The position numbers and the translations under genes were made by a program. A model generated the notes under the pieces. That model made no database searches, was not told the DNA's origin, and saw only the letters and a program-made list of their open reading frames with translations. A stretch of 64,000 nt of DNA from Dinoroseobacter shibae DFL 12 = DSM 16493 (lineage in GTDB: Bacteria > Pseudomonadota > Alphaproteobacteria > Rhodobacterales > Rhodobacteraceae), in assembly GCF_000018145.1 (NCBI RefSeq), contig NC_009952.1:3720001-3784000 (forward strand). The letters are read 5' to 3'. Within the stretch, counting starts at the first letter, position 1. Each line of letters opens with the position of its first letter. Of the stretch, positions 52,212-60,018 are shown in pieces.

Positions 52212-53648
52212 ATGCCCGATCGCTTCGACTATTTCGTGATCTTCGCCGGGATGCGCACCGGTTCCAACTACCTGGAGCGGAACCTCAACGCCGCGCCGGA
52301 CTTGCGTTGCTACGGCGAGCTCTACAACCCCTATTTCATCGCCCATGAGGGGCAGGAGTCGTTCCTCGGCCTCACCCTCGCGCAGCGCGAGGCCGACCCG
52401 GACGCCCTGATCGCGCGCATCCGGGAAGAAACCGTGGGCCTGCCGGGGTTTCGGCTGTTTCACGATCATGACCAGCGGGTGCGCGACCGGGCACTTGCCG
52501 ACCCGCGCGCGGGCAAGATCATCCTGACGCGCAATCCACTGGACAGCTATGTCTCCTATTGCCGGGCGCTGGCGTCGAACCAGTGGGTGCTCACGGACGC
52601 CAAGGGCCAGATCGACACGCCCGCCATCGATTTCGACGGGCCGGGATTTGCGACTTTCCTGGCGGATCAGACCGATTACTTCACCGCCGTGCGGCAAGGG
52701 CTGGCCCGCGCCGGGCAGACCGCGCTGACCCTGCGCTACGAGGATCTGCAGCAGATCGAGGTGATCAATGGCGCGCTGGCCTATCTGGGCTCGCCTCACC
52801 GGCTTGCACGCCCCGAACGCACACTGAAACGCCAGAACCCCGAACCGTTGGAGGGGAAGGTGACGGATATGGCGGTCCTGCGCGCGGCGGTGGCGGGGCT
52901 CGACCCGTTCGGGATCGACCATCTGCCCCCCTCCGCGCCGCCGCGCGGACCCGCGGTGCCCAGCTATGTCGCCTGTCCCGACACGGGGCTGCTCTATCTG
53001 CCCATGGCGGGGCCGGAGCCCGACCCGGTGCTGGCCTGGATGGCCGCGCTGGACGGGGTGCCCAAGGACGCACTGATCACGGGTATGCGCCAGAAAGACC
53101 TGCGCGCCTGGCGCCAGGCGCATCCGAACGCACGCTGTTTCACGGTGCTGCGCCATCCCGTCGCCCGCGCCCACACGGCCTTTGTCACCCGTATCCTGCC
53201 CAGCGGATTGCAGGCCTATGCCGAGTTGCGCCATGGGTTGATCGCCGCCTACAAGCTGCCCCTGCCGGAGCATTTCCCGGCCGACGAGGTGGACCCGGAC
53301 CGGATCGGCAAGGCCTTCCTGCGATTTCTGAAGTTTCTCAAGCCCAACCTGGCGGCCCAGACCAGCCTGCGGATCGACCCGTCCTGGGCGGCGCAGATGA
53401 CGGTGCTGCAGGGCATGGCCCAGGTCGCGATGCCGGATGTGATCCTGCGCGATGGTCCGACGCTGCAGACGGATCTCGCGGGTCTCGCCGCGCGCGCCGG
53501 GCGCCCGGCACCGGACGTGCCGGTGGTTTTCGAGACTGGCAATCTCGGCGCGCTATATACACCGGACATGGAAAAAGCCGCGCAGGCGGCTTACGGTGTG
53601 GATTACGCCAGTTTCGGGTTCGGCCCCTGGACGCCGACAAAGGCCTGA
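52212..53648 (+). CDS. NodH-like sulfotransferase, two-part
   Basis: A 478-residue protein 6 bp after the GT14 gene. The first half is a Stf0-type sulfotransferase, with the 5'-phosphosulfate-binding segment FAGMRTGSNYLERNL (about residues 11-25) and a 3'-phosphate segment KIILTRNPLDSYVSY (about 101-115). The second half has another 3'-phosphate-like motif, CFTVLRHPVARAHTAFVT (about residues 308-325), but its 5'-loop region (LLYLPMAGPEPDP) is degenerate. It may be a duplicated or fused domain with one active site. It would use PAPS to sulfate a glycan made by the neighbouring glycosyltransferases. Confidence 0.82.
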   Translation: MPDRFDYFVIFAGMRTGSNYLERNLNAAPDLRCYGELYNPYFIAHEGQESFLGLTLAQREADPDALIARIREETVGLPGFRLFHDHDQRVRDRALADPRAGKIILTRNPLDSYVSYCRALASNQWVLTDAKGQIDTPAIDFDGPGFATFLADQTDYFTAVRQGLARAGQTALTLRYEDLQQIEVINGALAYLGSPHRLARPERTLKRQNPEPLEGKVTDMAVLRAAVAGLDPFGIDHLPPSAPPRGPAVPSYVACPDTGLLYLPMAGPEPDPVLAWMAALDGVPKDALITGMRQKDLRAWRQAHPNARCFTVLRHPVARAHTAFVTRILPSGLQAYAELRHGLIAAYKLPLPEHFPADEVDPDRIGKAFLRFLKFLKPNLAAQTSLRIDPSWAAQMTVLQGMAQVAMPDVILRDGPTLQTDLAGLAARAGRPAPDVPVVFETGNLGALYTPDMEKAAQAAYGVDYASFGFGPWTPTKA

Positions 53649-53664
53649 GCCGGGCAGGCTCAGG
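53644..53664. terminator. Hairpin covering both convergent stop codons
   Basis: An 8-bp perfect stem (CCTGAGCC / GGCTCAGG) with a 5-nt loop contains the TGA of the sulfotransferase gene in its left arm and the TGA of ptsN (minus strand) in its right arm. It may end both transcripts. No T-run is present. Confidence 0.5.
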
Positions 53665-54124
53665 CGGCGCGGGTGCTCTCGCTTTCGGTCAGAACCGTAT
53701 AGAGCGTGCTTGGATCCCCATTGGCCCGCAGCTTGGCGCAGATATTCGGGTCGCGCAGGGTCCGCGACACCAGCGCCAGCGCCTTGAGATGCGCCACGCC
53801 GCTGTCTTCGGGTGCGAACAGCCCGAAGACCAGGTCCACGGGCTGCCGGTCGACCGAATCGAAGGGCAAGGGTTTGTCGAGGCGTACGAACACACCGACC
53901 ACCCGGTCGATGTCACGGAGCCGCGCATGGGGCAGGGCCACGCCGTGGCCGACCCCGGTCGGCCCCAATGCTTCGCGCTCCTGAAGGGCGTCCACGGCAT
54001 TCACCGGACACACCCCGTACGCATCGCAGACGATGTCGCTCAGCTCCTGCATCAAGCGCTTCTTGCTGCTCAGATGCCCGATCACCTTCACGGCTTCCGG
54101 CACGAGCAAATTCGATAAATCCAT
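53660..54124 (-). CDS. ptsN: PTS IIA-like nitrogen regulatory protein PtsN
   Basis: PtsN is the EIIA-Ntr domain of the nitrogen-related phosphotransferase system, which regulates rather than transports. The 154-residue protein has the active-site His66 in GVGHGVALPHARL. It is at the end of the lpt-rpoN-hpf operon, the classic location. No sugar-transport PTS genes are nearby. Confidence 0.93.
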   Translation of the reverse strand: MDLSNLLVPEAVKVIGHLSSKKRLMQELSDIVCDAYGVCPVNAVDALQEREALGPTGVGHGVALPHARLRDIDRVVGVFVRLDKPLPFDSVDRQPVDLVFGLFAPEDSGVAHLKALALVSRTLRDPNICAKLRANGDPSTLYTVLTESESTRAA

Positions 54125-54162
54125 TCCGATCGCTCTTGTCTCCGCCGTGTCACTTGGCGGGG

Positions 54163-54738
54163 TTAGCTGTCCATCTTGGTATCGATCCAGCCGATGTTGC
54201 CGTCATCCCGGCGATATACGACGTTGATCCCACCGTGTCCCTCATTGCGAAACACCAGTACGGGTGCCTCGGCCAGTTCCATCTGCATCACGGCCTCCCC
54301 GACCGAAACTGACGGAATGGTTGTCTCCATTTCGGCGACAATGATTGGTTGCAGGGTCTCCGGCTCATGCTCATCGGACCCCTCCGAGCCATCGAGGATA
54401 TAGGTAGACGCGCCGGAAAGTGCAACGGGTTCGGTGCGGTCCCGGTGATGGTTCTTCAACCTGCGCTTGTATCGGCGCAGCTGTTTCTCCATTTTCTCGC
54501 TGCATTTGTCGAAAGCGGCATAGATTTCGTGGGCCGAGGCCTTGGCTTGCGCGGTCAGTCCGGTGGACAGGTGCACCGTGGCTTCACAGACGTGATTATA
54601 GGCGTCCTTGGAAAACACGACATTGGCATCTGTCGGCCGCTCGGCATACTTGCCCACAACCTCCGAGAGTTCCGCTTTCACGTGGCGCTGCAGAGCCTCG
54701 CCGATGTCGATCTGTTTTCCGGTGATTTGGTAGCGCAT
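54163..54738 (-). CDS. hpf: Long-form ribosome hibernation promoting factor
   Basis: HPF binds the 30S A/P-site region and inactivates ribosomes in stress or stationary phase. The 191-residue protein is the long type: an N-terminal S30AE domain (about residues 1-100, MRYQITGKQIDIGEALQRHV, AAFDKCSEKMEKQLRRYKRR) and a C-terminal dimerisation domain (about 135-191, ENPILV-like PSVSVGEAVMQMEL, with VVYRRDDGNIGWID). The ATG at 54738 follows GGGAGG. It lies between rpoN and ptsN, the standard order. Confidence 0.94.
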   Translation of the reverse strand: MRYQITGKQIDIGEALQRHVKAELSEVVGKYAERPTDANVVFSKDAYNHVCEATVHLSTGLTAQAKASAHEIYAAFDKCSEKMEKQLRRYKRRLKNHHRDRTEPVALSGASTYILDGSEGSDEHEPETLQPIIVAEMETTIPSVSVGEAVMQMELAEAPVLVFRNEGHGGINVVYRRDDGNIGWIDTKMDS

Positions 54739-54793
54739 AGTGCCTCCCTGAGTGCGCAAGCGGCGCCGGTCCGGTTATCCGGAGCAGAAACAG

Positions 54794-54834
54794 CCACTTG
54801 CAAGAAGTGGGATTACCCGGATGATATCATCCGG
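54794..54834 (-). other. Two inverted repeats at the end of rpoN
   Basis: The perfect 18-bp palindrome CCGGATGATATCATCCGG (54817-54834) forms the last codons of rpoN. A second stem, CCACTT-N5-AAGTGG (54794-54810), begins 3 bp after the stop. On the minus strand they are followed by the T-rich CTGTTTCTG, so they could end or attenuate rpoN transcripts before hpf. Confidence 0.5.
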
Positions 54835-56129
54835 CCGCGCATCCGGGCCGCGGCGTTCAGCCGTTTGCGGTCGTAGGATGACGGGATGTTCAAGCATCCC
54901 CTGTATTTGGCGACAGTTCGGCGGGCGATGTCAACGCCCTCCTTTTTCAACCTCTGCGCTATTTCGCCATCGGTGAGAACCGCGTCTTCGGATTCGGCGG
55001 CCACGAGTGCGGCGATCCGGCTCTGAACCCCGTAAGCACTGGTCGCAGCGCCCGTTTCCGGGCCTAAACGGGCAGAAAAGAACGCCGACAGGGGAATCAC
55101 GCCGCCCGCATGGGCCAGGGTCTTGTCTGCGACAGCACGCCCCACCGTGGCCGCGTGCAGACCCAGCCGTGCGGCCAGTACCTCGCGGGTCAGAGGGCGC
55201 ATCGCTGCCCCCCCTTCGCGAAAGAATCCGCTCTGGTAGTCCACCAGGAAGGCGACGATCCGTTCCAGCGCGTTGGCCCGGTAGCCAAGCGCCCGGTGCA
55301 GCGCTTCTGCCTCTGCCCCGTAGCGGGCCAGTGCCGTATCGGCTGCTTCGCGCCTGGCGGCGGCCATCAGTTCGGGGTCGAGGGCCAGGTCGCTCTGGCG
55401 GCCGCGCAGCACCCGGATCTCGGGGCCCGCGCCGTCGGGGAAATGCACCGCCACGTCGGGCGCGCTGACCTGCGGCGTCGGGCTGAAACGCTGGCCGGGA
55501 TAGGGGCTAAGCTCCGGCAGCAGCCGGATCACCGCGCCCAGATCCTCTGCCGGGATGCCGGTGCGGCGGGCGGCGCGGGCGACATCGCTGCCCACCAACA
55601 GGTCGAGCACCTCTGTCGCCCGGGCGGCGACCGCCGGGGCAATCCCCTTGTCCACCAGTTGCAGGCGCAGGCATTCCGCGAGGCTTCGCGCGCCCACACC
55701 CACAGGCTCGCAGCCCTGCAGCGCCGCGAGGCCCAGCAGCACCGTCGCCTCGTCCAGGGCGCATTCCTGGGCGATCTCGGCGGGCGTGCTGTCGAGGTAT
55801 CCGGTTTCCGTCAAGGACCAGCTCAGGGCGAGGGCCGCCTGGTGGACTGGCGGCGCCAGGCTCATCAGCCCGAGTTGCGCCCGCAGGTGATCGCCGAGGC
55901 TGACCTCGGCCACGGTGGTGTCCAGCGCCACCTCGTAGGCGGTGGCCTGTGCCGCCGGCGGCGGGCCGGGGCGGCGCAGGCTCAGGATCGGGTTTTCCTC
56001 CGCCTGCCGCACCAGCAACTCTTCCAGCGCCGCGGCGGACATCCGCAGCACCGACAGGGTCGTGCGCATTTCCGGCGTCAGGGTCAGGCGTTGTTGCTGC
56101 CGGAGCGTCAGCCCCTCCCGGTGCCGCAT
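54813..56129 (-). CDS. rpoN: RNA polymerase sigma-54 factor RpoN
   Basis: Sigma-54 directs transcription from GG-N10-GC promoters with activator ATPases. The 438-residue protein has the Gln/Leu-rich region I (LTLRQQQRLTLTPEMRTTLSVLRM), a core-binding domain, a helix-turn-helix region (MRPLTREVLAARLGLHAATVGRAVADKTL), and the RpoN box ARRTVAKYR at residues 402-410. It is shorter than enterobacterial RpoN because the acidic region II is nearly missing, as is common in Rhodobacterales. It follows lptB by 8 bp. Confidence 0.94.
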   Translation of the reverse strand: MRHREGLTLRQQQRLTLTPEMRTTLSVLRMSAAALEELLVRQAEENPILSLRRPGPPPAAQATAYEVALDTTVAEVSLGDHLRAQLGLMSLAPPVHQAALALSWSLTETGYLDSTPAEIAQECALDEATVLLGLAALQGCEPVGVGARSLAECLRLQLVDKGIAPAVAARATEVLDLLVGSDVARAARRTGIPAEDLGAVIRLLPELSPYPGQRFSPTPQVSAPDVAVHFPDGAGPEIRVLRGRQSDLALDPELMAAARREAADTALARYGAEAEALHRALGYRANALERIVAFLVDYQSGFFREGGAAMRPLTREVLAARLGLHAATVGRAVADKTLAHAGGVIPLSAFFSARLGPETGAATSAYGVQSRIAALVAAESEDAVLTDGEIAQRLKKEGVDIARRTVAKYRGCLNIPSSYDRKRLNAAARMRGRMISSG

Positions 56130-56137
56130 CGCGCGCC

Positions 56138-56902
56138 TCAGGTCATCGTGAAGGTGTTGCCGAGATAGACCCGACGGACGTTTTCGTCGCGCACGACCTC
56201 GTCCTTGGTCCCGCTCATCAGGACTACCCCGTCATGGAGGATATAGGCCCGGTCCACGATCTCCAGGGTTTCGCGCACGTTGTGGTCGGTGATCAGCACG
56301 CCGATCCCACGGGTCTTGAGCTGGGCGACCAGCGCCCGGATATCGCCCACGGCGATCGGGTCCACCCCCGCGAAAGGCTCGTCCAGCAGCAGGTATTTCG
56401 GATCCGCGGCCAGACAGCGCGCGATCTCCACCCTGCGCCGCTCGCCGCCCGACAGGGCCAGGGCCGAAGTGCGGCGCAGGTGCTCGATGTTGAACTCGGC
56501 CAGCAGCTCTTCCAGCCGCTCCATCCGGGTGGTCCGGTCCCGCGTGTTGACCTCCAGGATGGCGCGGATGTTGTCCTCGACGCTCATCCCGCGGAAGATC
56601 GACATTTCCTGCGGCAGATACCCGATGCCCAGCTTGGCGCGGCGATACATCGGCAGGAGCGTCACATCGCGCCCGTCGATCGACACGATCCCGGCTTCCG
56701 GCGCCAGCAGCCCGGCGATGGCGTAGAAACAGGTGGTCTTGCCCGACCCGTTCGGACCCAGAAGGGCCACCGCTTCGCCGCGCGTGACCTCGAGGCTGAC
56801 GTCGCGAATGACCGGGCGGCGCTTGTAACTCTTGCGCAGGTTGCGCACCCGCAGCCCCGGGGTGCCGTCGGTCACCGACAGGTCCGGTCCGTCCGCGCTC
56901 AT
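56138..56902 (-). CDS. lptB: LPS export ABC transporter ATPase LptB
   Basis: LptB powers extraction of lipopolysaccharide from the inner membrane with LptFG. The 254-residue protein has Walker A GPNGSGKTT (about residues 54-62), signature LSGGERRRVEIAR, Walker B LLLDEPFAGVDP and the switch His in ITDHNVRE. The ATG at 56902 overlaps the lptA stop (ATGA). The N-terminus has a short extension before the first strand. The order lptC-lptA-lptB-rpoN is conserved. Confidence 0.95.
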   Translation of the reverse strand: MSADGPDLSVTDGTPGLRVRNLRKSYKRRPVIRDVSLEVTRGEAVALLGPNGSGKTTCFYAIAGLLAPEAGIVSIDGRDVTLLPMYRRAKLGIGYLPQEMSIFRGMSVEDNIRAILEVNTRDRTTRMERLEELLAEFNIEHLRRTSALALSGGERRRVEIARCLAADPKYLLLDEPFAGVDPIAVGDIRALVAQLKTRGIGVLITDHNVRETLEIVDRAYILHDGVVLMSGTKDEVVRDENVRRVYLGNTFTMT

Positions 56903-57411
56903 TCCGGCTGCAGGACGGTGCGGACGCGCCCCTCCATCTCGCCGATCCCGGTCAGCAGGTCCACCACCAGCGCGTCCCCCGCGATCACCACCGGACCCTG
57001 GCTCAGCAGCACGTCGCCGCTCAGCCGGATCTCGTTGCTGGCGGGGGTGTAGACGGCACTCTGGCTCTCGGCGGCATCGGGTCCGCTGACCATCAGGACA
57101 TTGCCCTCGGCGCGCACCTCGCGGATCTCGCTGGCGGTGGTGTCGCTCCCGGGGTCGTAGCTGACGGTCACCTCGTCCGCCTCCAGCCGCAGCGCGCCTT
57201 GCGTCACCTGGACATTGCCGGAGAACACCGCGCTGCCGTTCTGCTGGTTCACCGACAGGCTGTCCGCGTCGATCTCCACGGGCGCGTCGCGGTCCACCCG
57301 GGCTGTTCCGAGGGCCACCTGGGAGCCTTGCGCCCAGACCGGCGCGGGCAGGGGGAGGCCGAGGCCCAGGGCGAGTGCCGTGCACATCGCGATGCGTCTG
57401 AAATCCACCAT
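56899..57411 (-). CDS. lptA: LPS transport periplasmic protein LptA
   Basis: LptA is the periplasmic bridge protein that carries LPS across the periplasm. The 170-residue precursor has a signal peptide to about residue 28 (PAPVWAQ) and an OstA/jelly-roll domain with repeated beta strands (VEIDADSLSVNQQNGSAVFS, GALRLEADEVTVSYDPG). The TGA overlaps the lptB start. It begins 13 bp after lptC. Confidence 0.9.
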   Translation of the reverse strand: MVDFRRIAMCTALALGLGLPLPAPVWAQGSQVALGTARVDRDAPVEIDADSLSVNQQNGSAVFSGNVQVTQGALRLEADEVTVSYDPGSDTTASEIREVRAEGNVLMVSGPDAAESQSAVYTPASNEIRLSGDVLLSQGPVVIAGDALVVDLLTGIGEMEGRVRTVLQPE

Positions 57412-57424
57412 GCGGCCTCCGAAA

Positions 57425-58027
57425 TCACTGGGGGGTATATACCAGCTTCACCCCGTCTGTGAACACCACCTCCCGGTTGCCGGTCGCGGCGTCGGGCTGC
57501 ATCCGTGCCCGCCCGGCGCTCAGGGTCAGCCCGGGGCCGAGCACGATCACGTCGCTCGTGGTCTCCCCCCATTGGCCGTCCAGCCGCACCTCTGCCCCTT
57601 CGGTGCTGAGCGTGTAACCGTCGGTGCGCGACAGCCGCAGTCCGCCCTCGATGCGGACCGTGCGGCTGGCATTGTCCATCACGCCCTCTGCGCCGCGAAT
57701 ATCGACCTGAAGCCCGTCATTCTGCAAGATGCGTCCGGTGATCTCGCTGGCCATGAACCGGTCCGGATTGCCGATATCGGGCCGGGCGCTCTCGGCGGTG
57801 AACCGTGCGAGCGCGCCGCTGTCCAGAACCGTCTGGTAGCGCGGGCGCAGGATGCGCTGGCCCTCGACGATTTCCTCCAGCTCGATATCCGAGAAGGGGA
57901 TCGTCTGCTCGCCATCCTGCACGCCGGACAGCAGGAACAGGCTCGACAACAGCCCCAGCGCCAGCAGCGGCAGGACGATCTTCGCCGCCAGGACAAACTG
58001 CGAATAGCGGTTGTCGGCGCGCGGCAT
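57425..58027 (-). CDS. lptC: LPS export protein LptC
   Basis: LptC is the membrane-anchored partner that links the LptBFG transporter with LptA. The 200-residue protein has one N-terminal membrane segment (about residues 13-36, AAKIVLPLLALGLLSSLFLL) and a periplasmic beta-jellyroll domain with YTLSTEGAEVRLDGQWG. It lies 3 bp after kdsD and before lptA. Confidence 0.9.
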   Translation of the reverse strand: MPRADNRYSQFVLAAKIVLPLLALGLLSSLFLLSGVQDGEQTIPFSDIELEEIVEGQRILRPRYQTVLDSGALARFTAESARPDIGNPDRFMASEITGRILQNDGLQVDIRGAEGVMDNASRTVRIEGGLRLSRTDGYTLSTEGAEVRLDGQWGETTSDVIVLGPGLTLSAGRARMQPDAATGNREVVFTDGVKLVYTPQ

Positions 58028-58030
58028 GGC

Positions 58031-58993
58031 TCAGCCGATCCCGGCCCGCAGACAGTCATGAATATGCAGGAACCCGGCAGGCGCCTTCGGCCCGTCCTCA
58101 GGCACCACGAACAGACAGGTGATCTTGCGCGCGTTCATCACCGCCACGGCTTCTTCGGCCAGGGCGTCGGGGGTGATGGTCAGGGGATCGCGGGTCATCA
58201 CGTCGCCCGCCGCGAGCCCCAGCAGCCCGTCCATGTGCCGCCGCAAATCCCCGTCGGTGATCACGCCCGTCAGCAGCCCGTCCCGGGTCACCCCGACCAC
58301 GCCGAAGCCCTTCTGGCTGATCTCCAGCAGGGCGTCGCCCATGGCGGCGTCTTCGGCGATCAGGGGCAGCTCTGTGCCCCTGTGCATCAGATCCCCGACC
58401 TTGGACAGCCGCGCGCCCAGCTTGCCGCCGGGGTGGAAGTCGCGGAAATTCTGGGGGCTGAACTCGCGATGCTCCATCAGGGCCACCGCCAGGGCATCGC
58501 CCAAGGCCAGGGTCATGGTGGTCGAGGTGGTGGGCACGATGCCGGTCCCGCAGGCCTCCGGCGCCTTCGGCAGCACCAGCGCCACGTCGGACTGGCGCAA
58601 CAGCGTGCTGTCGGGATTGCTCGCCACCCCGATCAACGGAATGCGGAACCGCCGCGTGTAGGCCACGAGATCCGCGAGCTCCGGCGTCTCGCCTGAGTTC
58701 GACAGCACCAGTACCACGTCGCCCGCCGCCATCATTCCCAGATCGCCATGGCTCGCCTCGGCGGGGTGGACGAAATGCGCAGGCGTCCCGGTCGACGCGA
58801 AAGTCGCCGCCATCTTGCGCGCGATGTGGCCCGATTTGCCCATGCCCGACACGATCACCCGGCCCTTGGCGCTCAGGATCGTATCGACCGCGCGGGCGAA
58901 ACTGTCGTCGAGCCCGGCGGCCAGCTGCGCAAGGCCCTCGGCCTCCACCGCGATGACCCGGCGGGCGATGTCGAGAAAGGTGTCGGTGCTCAT
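58031..58993 (-). CDS. kdsD: Arabinose-5-phosphate isomerase KdsD/KpsF
   Basis: The enzyme converts ribulose-5-phosphate to arabinose-5-phosphate, the first KDO precursor. The 320-residue protein has an SIS sugar-isomerase domain (about residues 30-180, VIVSGMGKSGHIARKMAATFAS and VLVLSNSGETPEL) and two C-terminal CBS domains. The ATG at 58993 follows GAGTGGGG and is preferred over a GTG three codons upstream. Together with kdsB in this window it supplies KDO for LPS and perhaps capsule. Confidence 0.93.
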   Translation of the reverse strand: MSTDTFLDIARRVIAVEAEGLAQLAAGLDDSFARAVDTILSAKGRVIVSGMGKSGHIARKMAATFASTGTPAHFVHPAEASHGDLGMMAAGDVVLVLSNSGETPELADLVAYTRRFRIPLIGVASNPDSTLLRQSDVALVLPKAPEACGTGIVPTTSTTMTLALGDALAVALMEHREFSPQNFRDFHPGGKLGARLSKVGDLMHRGTELPLIAEDAAMGDALLEISQKGFGVVGVTRDGLLTGVITDGDLRRHMDGLLGLAAGDVMTRDPLTITPDALAEEAVAVMNARKITCLFVVPEDGPKAPAGFLHIHDCLRAGIG

Positions 58994-59002
58994 GGGCCCC
59001 AC

Positions 59003-59614
59003 TCAGTGATGGAAAATGTCGATCTCGGACCAGCCGCCCAGATCGAGCCGGGCGCGCGTGGGCAGGAACTCGAAACAGGCTTGCGCCAGCTCTGTCCGCC
59101 CCTCGCGCGCCAGCATCCCGTCCAGCGCCTCTTTCAACCGGTGAAGGTACAGAACGTCCGACGCCGCATAATCCAGCTGCGCCGCCGACAGGGTCGGCGC
59201 CCCCCAGTCCGAACTTTGCTGCGCCTTGGACACATCGACGCCCAGCACCTCGCTGAGCAGCGCCTTCAACCCGTGCCGGTCCGTATAGGTGCGCACCAGT
59301 TTCGAGGCGATCTTGGTGCAATAGATCGGTGCGGTCCGCACCCCGAACGCGTTTTCCAGGGCCGCGACGTCGAACCGGGCATAGTGAAACAGCTTCAGCA
59401 CCTTGGGATCGGTCAGCATCCGGGTCAGGTTCGGGGCCTCGGTCTGTCCCTGGGCGATCTGCACCATATGCGCGTCCCCGTCCCCGGACGACAGTTGTAC
59501 CACGCAGAGCCGGTCACGCGCCGGCACCAACCCCATCGTTTCGGTGTCGATCGCCACAACGGGGCCGAGGTCCAGCCCGTCGGGCAGGTCATGTGAATGC
59601 AAATGATTGGTCAT
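59003..59614 (-). CDS. rnd: Ribonuclease D
   Basis: RNase D trims the 3' ends of tRNA precursors. The short 203-residue form, with only the DEDD exonuclease domain and no HRDC domain, is usual in alphaproteobacteria. Catalytic residues show in VVAIDTETMGL (D and E), FHYARFDVAAL (D) and DYAASDVLYLHRL (Y...D). The ATG at 59614 is the natural start; the frame extends into the tRNA gene but that is not coding. It follows tRNA-Leu on the same strand and precedes kdsD by 9 bp. Confidence 0.93.
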   Translation of the reverse strand: MTNHLHSHDLPDGLDLGPVVAIDTETMGLVPARDRLCVVQLSSGDGDAHMVQIAQGQTEAPNLTRMLTDPKVLKLFHYARFDVAALENAFGVRTAPIYCTKIASKLVRTYTDRHGLKALLSEVLGVDVSKAQQSSDWGAPTLSAAQLDYAASDVLYLHRLKEALDGMLAREGRTELAQACFEFLPTRARLDLGGWSEIDIFHH

Positions 59615-59656
59615 GGGATCCCCTCGTGAATTCGCGAAATGGCGGCGGAAGGGGAA

Positions 59657-59743
59657 TGGTGCCCAGGAGAGGACTCGAACCTCCACGTCCATACGGACAC
59701 TAGCACCTGAAGCTAGCGCGTCTACCAATTCCGCCACCTGGGC
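59657..59743 (-). tRNA. tRNA-Leu(CAG)
   Basis: Read on the minus strand this 87-nt sequence begins GCCCAGGTGGCGGAATTGGT and folds as a tRNA. It has an acceptor stem GCCCAGG, an anticodon stem CTAGC/GCTAG with loop TTCAGGT (anticodon CAG), a long variable arm typical of tRNA-Leu, a T arm with GTTCGAGTCC, and an encoded CCA end. The 5' end lies 18 bp from a -10-like TACCTC box. Confidence 0.97.
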
Positions 59744-59760
59744 AGGTGTCGTGAGCCGGG

Positions 59761-59789
59761 GAGGTACATCCGGTTGCGGGGGGAGTCAA
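59761..59789 (-). promoter_or_regulatory. tRNA-Leu promoter
   Basis: On the minus strand TTGACT (59789-59784) and TACCTC (59766-59761) are separated by 17 bp that include a C-rich run. This is the GC-rich stable-RNA promoter style seen in Rhodobacterales. Transcription would start near 59754, about 11 nt before the mature tRNA. Confidence 0.5.
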
Positions 59790-59886
59790 CGGCCCCGTTC
59801 GTGATTTCCGGAGATTTTTCGCGCCGCTTTCGGGGCGCGGCATCCCGGTCGCGATCCGCCTGCCCAGAGGCCATCTTTGCCGTGTG

Positions 59887-59944
59887 CGCCGGGGGCATTG
59901 TGACCTTGCGCGCCGGGGGCATTGTGACCTTGCGCGCCGGGGGC
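59887..59944 (+). repeat. 24-bp tandem repeat, about 2.4 copies
   Basis: The unit CGCCGGGGGCATTGTGACCT + TGCG is present twice without mismatch (59887-59910, 59911-59934), then a third partial copy of 10 bp. It lies in the 275-bp gap between tRNA-Leu and the epimerase gene. Nothing else gene-like is seen there. Confidence 0.9.
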
Positions 59945-60018
59945 GCGACGACCTGCGCCTTGTGGCGGTTTTGCCCGCTCGCTAAACCCTCAGACGACTC
60001 GGGATCAAGGAGCACAAG

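Noticed and set aside
54739-54812. Possible sigma-54 promoter between rpoN and hpf.
   Set aside because: The best GG...GC match has 8 rather than 10 bases between the elements, so it does not meet the consensus.
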